From Arctopsyche grandis (Eukaryota; Arthropoda; Insecta; Trichoptera; Hydropsychidae): DNA of 64,000 nt. Shown here piece after piece: positions 61,075 through 64,000 of this stretch (its first letter is position 1; every line of letters starts with the position of its first letter). The translations under genes and the position numbers were made by a program. A model generated the notes under the pieces. The model saw only the letters and a list, made by a program, of their open reading frames with translations, was not told the origin of the DNA and did no database searches. The DNA lies in NCBI RefSeq assembly GCF_051622035.1, contig NC_135365.1:14364001-14428000 (forward strand), read 5' to 3'.

Positions 61075-62900
61075 AAAGTATTTGAAAATGAATTGAAATT
61101 GTTTTATATGATTAAGACTTATGTATATGTATATAATACATATGTATATCGTTATATAATTTATTAAAAAAAATGCAAGTTTTCAAAATGAAAATAGAGC
61201 AATTTAATAGTTGTTAAAAATTGTCTTATTTACTTAAAATACATATTTGTATCTGTGAAGTTAAATTTTACATGTATGTACTCTTGTACATATAATTTGG
61301 CATTTGAAGTTGTACAGTATTGCAAATCAATACATAAGTATTTACTTTTTGCTTGAAACTCAATTTATTTTGATTTCAACGCTGTTATAATATGATAAAA
61401 AAAATATTGTAAATAGAATTAAAATCATATTTTTACGATAACTTTTTTATATTAAAAAGTTCAAATGCTTATAAAATTGAATTATACATTGTAGTAGTGC
61501 CACCAAATTAAAAATGACAATAACTAATACACATATAAATTTATAGTTACAAATATATTATTATGTTATGTAAGAGATGAGCAAATCAGACTTTTCGGTC
61601 AATGAATTGCATTTTTTTCTAAAGAATATACATACACAGTGCATAATTTGCCTTGAGATTTTTTTTCAATAAACATATGAACTACATATCTAAGTCGCGC
61701 AAATTTCAGATTGTATTCTTAAATGAATAATGTATTTTTTGTACATAATAAATTAAATTTCTGCGTCGATTCCGCTGATTAGAATATTTTATACCGATGT
61801 TGTATATTAAATTTTAAATACACAAAATATTAAATATACAACAGACTCCATCATTTCTTTAAAAATAAAAATAGAAACAATAACCAAAACACTCAATAAT
61901 TTTTACAAGGACGAATGAAACTATTGTTGTTTTAAATTATTTATTGAATAATCAATGTTTTGATATCGTTGCACAAATATTTTAAGTTTTGAAAATTGTT
62001 TATATATAAAATAATAAAATTCAAATTCAATATAATAAAAAAGTTATTAAGTTTTCGTTAACTATACAAAAATACACATCTTTTGTGTAATCTGAAAATG
62101 TACATTCAATGTAAAATTTTGTGTTTCATATTTTCAACAAATATTCGAGAATTTAATGGAACATATAATATTTCTTTACGAAGTCTTTGATAATTTTGTT
62201 ATGTTTTACATATTATTGCATATGATATTTATAAAAATTATATTTTATAGAAAATTTTGTCCATAGAGTAAGAAAATTGTAAAATAATTGTGATGGATCG
62301 TAATGAAATGAGACAATATTGAAGTATTACTAAAATATTTAATAAAAATTTTGATTGCTTTAAACATATTTTAATTATTGTTAGTTAGTTCTAAGCTGAA
62401 TATGTGTGGTATGAAATTTCAGACTATTTTTTTCCAAAGACTAATTTTGGTGCACTTTTTTTAATAAGTGCTACAACACAAAAATCTAAATCGATCTATT
62501 TTAAAATACATTCGATAGTTAAAAATTTGTGCATTTGTTATTTTAAAAATAAAATTGAAAATGATTGAACCATGTTAACTATACACTATGCACATTGTAC
62601 TTTTGTAAAAGTTGCATAAATTGGCTTTTTAGTATAAATAGACTAAACTCAATATGACCTGGCTACGAAAAATTTAACAATTCATAAATTTATTACATAT
62701 TGTACTGACTCTAATGTGTAAATACCATAAGGTTGTAAATTGTAAAAATTGTGTGACTGTTGAAATTCAATACATTAATCATAAAAATTATAGTTGTAAT
62801 TTCATAGTTACTTAATGTAAATTTATATGTTTGTCAAAAATAAATTTGGAAGCATAATACAGCTGAAATATTTTTAAGATTTTCTCTTCATTTTGGTATT
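61075..62900 (+). other. Probable long 3' UTR
   Basis: AT-rich, no repeats recognised, with AATAAA hexamers at several points (for example near 61667 and 62839). Where the transcript ends cannot be decided by eye. Confidence 0.4.
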
Positions 62901-64000
62901 CATAATTGGTGTATCGGTTGGTTACTTTTGGGTTACATTTCACCTATGTACATACATATATGAGTACATAACAATATTACTTTATACATTTTCATTGGCA
63001 AAGGAACGCACATGCATATATTATGGAAATGTATATTTTTGATAACTCCTATTAACCTCTCTGCTAATTTCATTAAAAAAACTATTTTCTTTTCTTTTAA
63101 CCACTATTAATAAAAATTAACAAGCAACACATGTTTATCAATACAATTTGAAAAACAAAATTACACTCGTAAATCGTTTCATTTCCAGCTTAGCTTAGCA
63201 TATATAAGCAGTTTCGAGAATCTCTGGGTAAAAACCACTTTAAACTATAATTCTTCTGCGAGGAAAAAACATAACCAGAAAAAAGTTAACGAACTACCGA
63301 CCTTCTTCCTTCGAAGCAATGTCCTTGACCAATTTTCCAATTACCACAACCTGCGAAATTTGCTATCGATGGTGAAAAGTCTTCAAAAGTTCATATAAGC
63401 AATTTCAAAAAATAATTATTGAACAGAAGAGTTTTGCATATACATATGTACGAATTATACATATATCCCAATGTTAATTTTCATTAGTTTGAAATGTGTT
63501 ATTGAAATGTGAAATGTGTGGGAAATTGAGAGACATTTTCACAACATATCATTAATGATGTTAAAAGTGGGAATTTTAATGATAAAGTTCTCTTAATACT
63601 TGGAATGAGGACATATTTATGTCTGATTTCAATTTTGAATTTTTTGTTCAATCAAATAATTTCTCACATCAACAGATATTATAGAATTATTGGCAGATAG
63701 CCTTGAGGTCTTATTTTATTTACATCTCTCTGCAACGACTCATTCGATTATGGGTAATATTGCGAAATTGATCCATAATTACTTAAAAAAAACACTAAAT
63801 CCATTTTTTTAGTAATTATATGAGACAAATTGAAGACCATTGGATTTTCCAAATACATACAAATAATTGGAAAAGGCCCCAACTCAAATAGCATACCTAT
63901 TCAGGTACATACTCAAAATTCTACCGGAAAATGCAATCATCTTATTACAGAGAAATGTTATAATATTTCTGTAGTAATATGTGATGACCCTGATTATATT
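62901..64000. other. AT-rich flank, nothing recognised
   Basis: No supported gene, repeat or element to the end of the window. Confidence 0.45.

Overview
This window is AT-rich animal nuclear DNA, and it looks like an insect. The evidence is GT-AG introns in a cuticle-type gene, many tracts built on ACATATGTATGTA, TTAGG-like repeats inside a foldback element, and a mix of insect-type RTE, Jockey/CR1, hAT, Tigger and tRNA-SINE sequences. The order cannot be fixed from sequence alone. Nothing bacterial, plasmid-like, viral or CRISPR-like is present.

One host gene dominates the window, on the + strand. A signal-peptide exon lies at 18202-18277. A 30,355-bp first intron follows, then exons at 48633-48864, 52461-52572, 55606-55824, 55995-56195, 56926-57015, 57142-57385, 57463-57671, 57745-57886, 57965-58088, 58501-58631, 58707-58870 and 58985-59057, and a final coding exon at 61043-61074. 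I built this by hand. All junctions are GT-AG, and the joined frame is open for 682 residues. The protein is secreted, with two DM13 domains, a DOMON domain and a C-terminal cupredoxin-like region. This is the Skeletor/Knickkopf family, known for organising and protecting cuticular chitin. Reading through the last splice donor gives a second C-terminus (703 residues) with a hydrophobic tail and its own AATAAA signal, so a membrane-tethered and a soluble form are both plausible.

Bases 1-18 kb upstream of the gene are a transposon graveyard. They hold an apparently intact hAT transposon (4783-7538) with a 717-residue transposase and perfect 8-bp target duplications. Next to it is a Jockey-type LINE (about 7570-10335) split by two later insertions, a hAT remnant (8200-9018) and a 934-bp foldback element (9138-10071). 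A non-autonomous hAT (13031-15056) carries a 59-bp palindrome. A GC-rich segment (about 16080-16680) precedes exon 1.

Intron 1 (18-48 kb) contains tRNA-derived SINE copies, RTE, CR1/Jockey and Tigger fragments, a 635-bp hAT MITE (32793-33427), tandem repeats and a series of GC-richer islands. The islands have no convincing coding frame and may be regulatory; one holds three TGACGTC core sites within 46 bp. The exon cluster (52-61 kb) is mostly clean, but an RTE tail sits inside the otherwise tiny intron 10. From 61.1 kb to the end the DNA is AT-rich, first as probable 3' UTR and then without recognised features.
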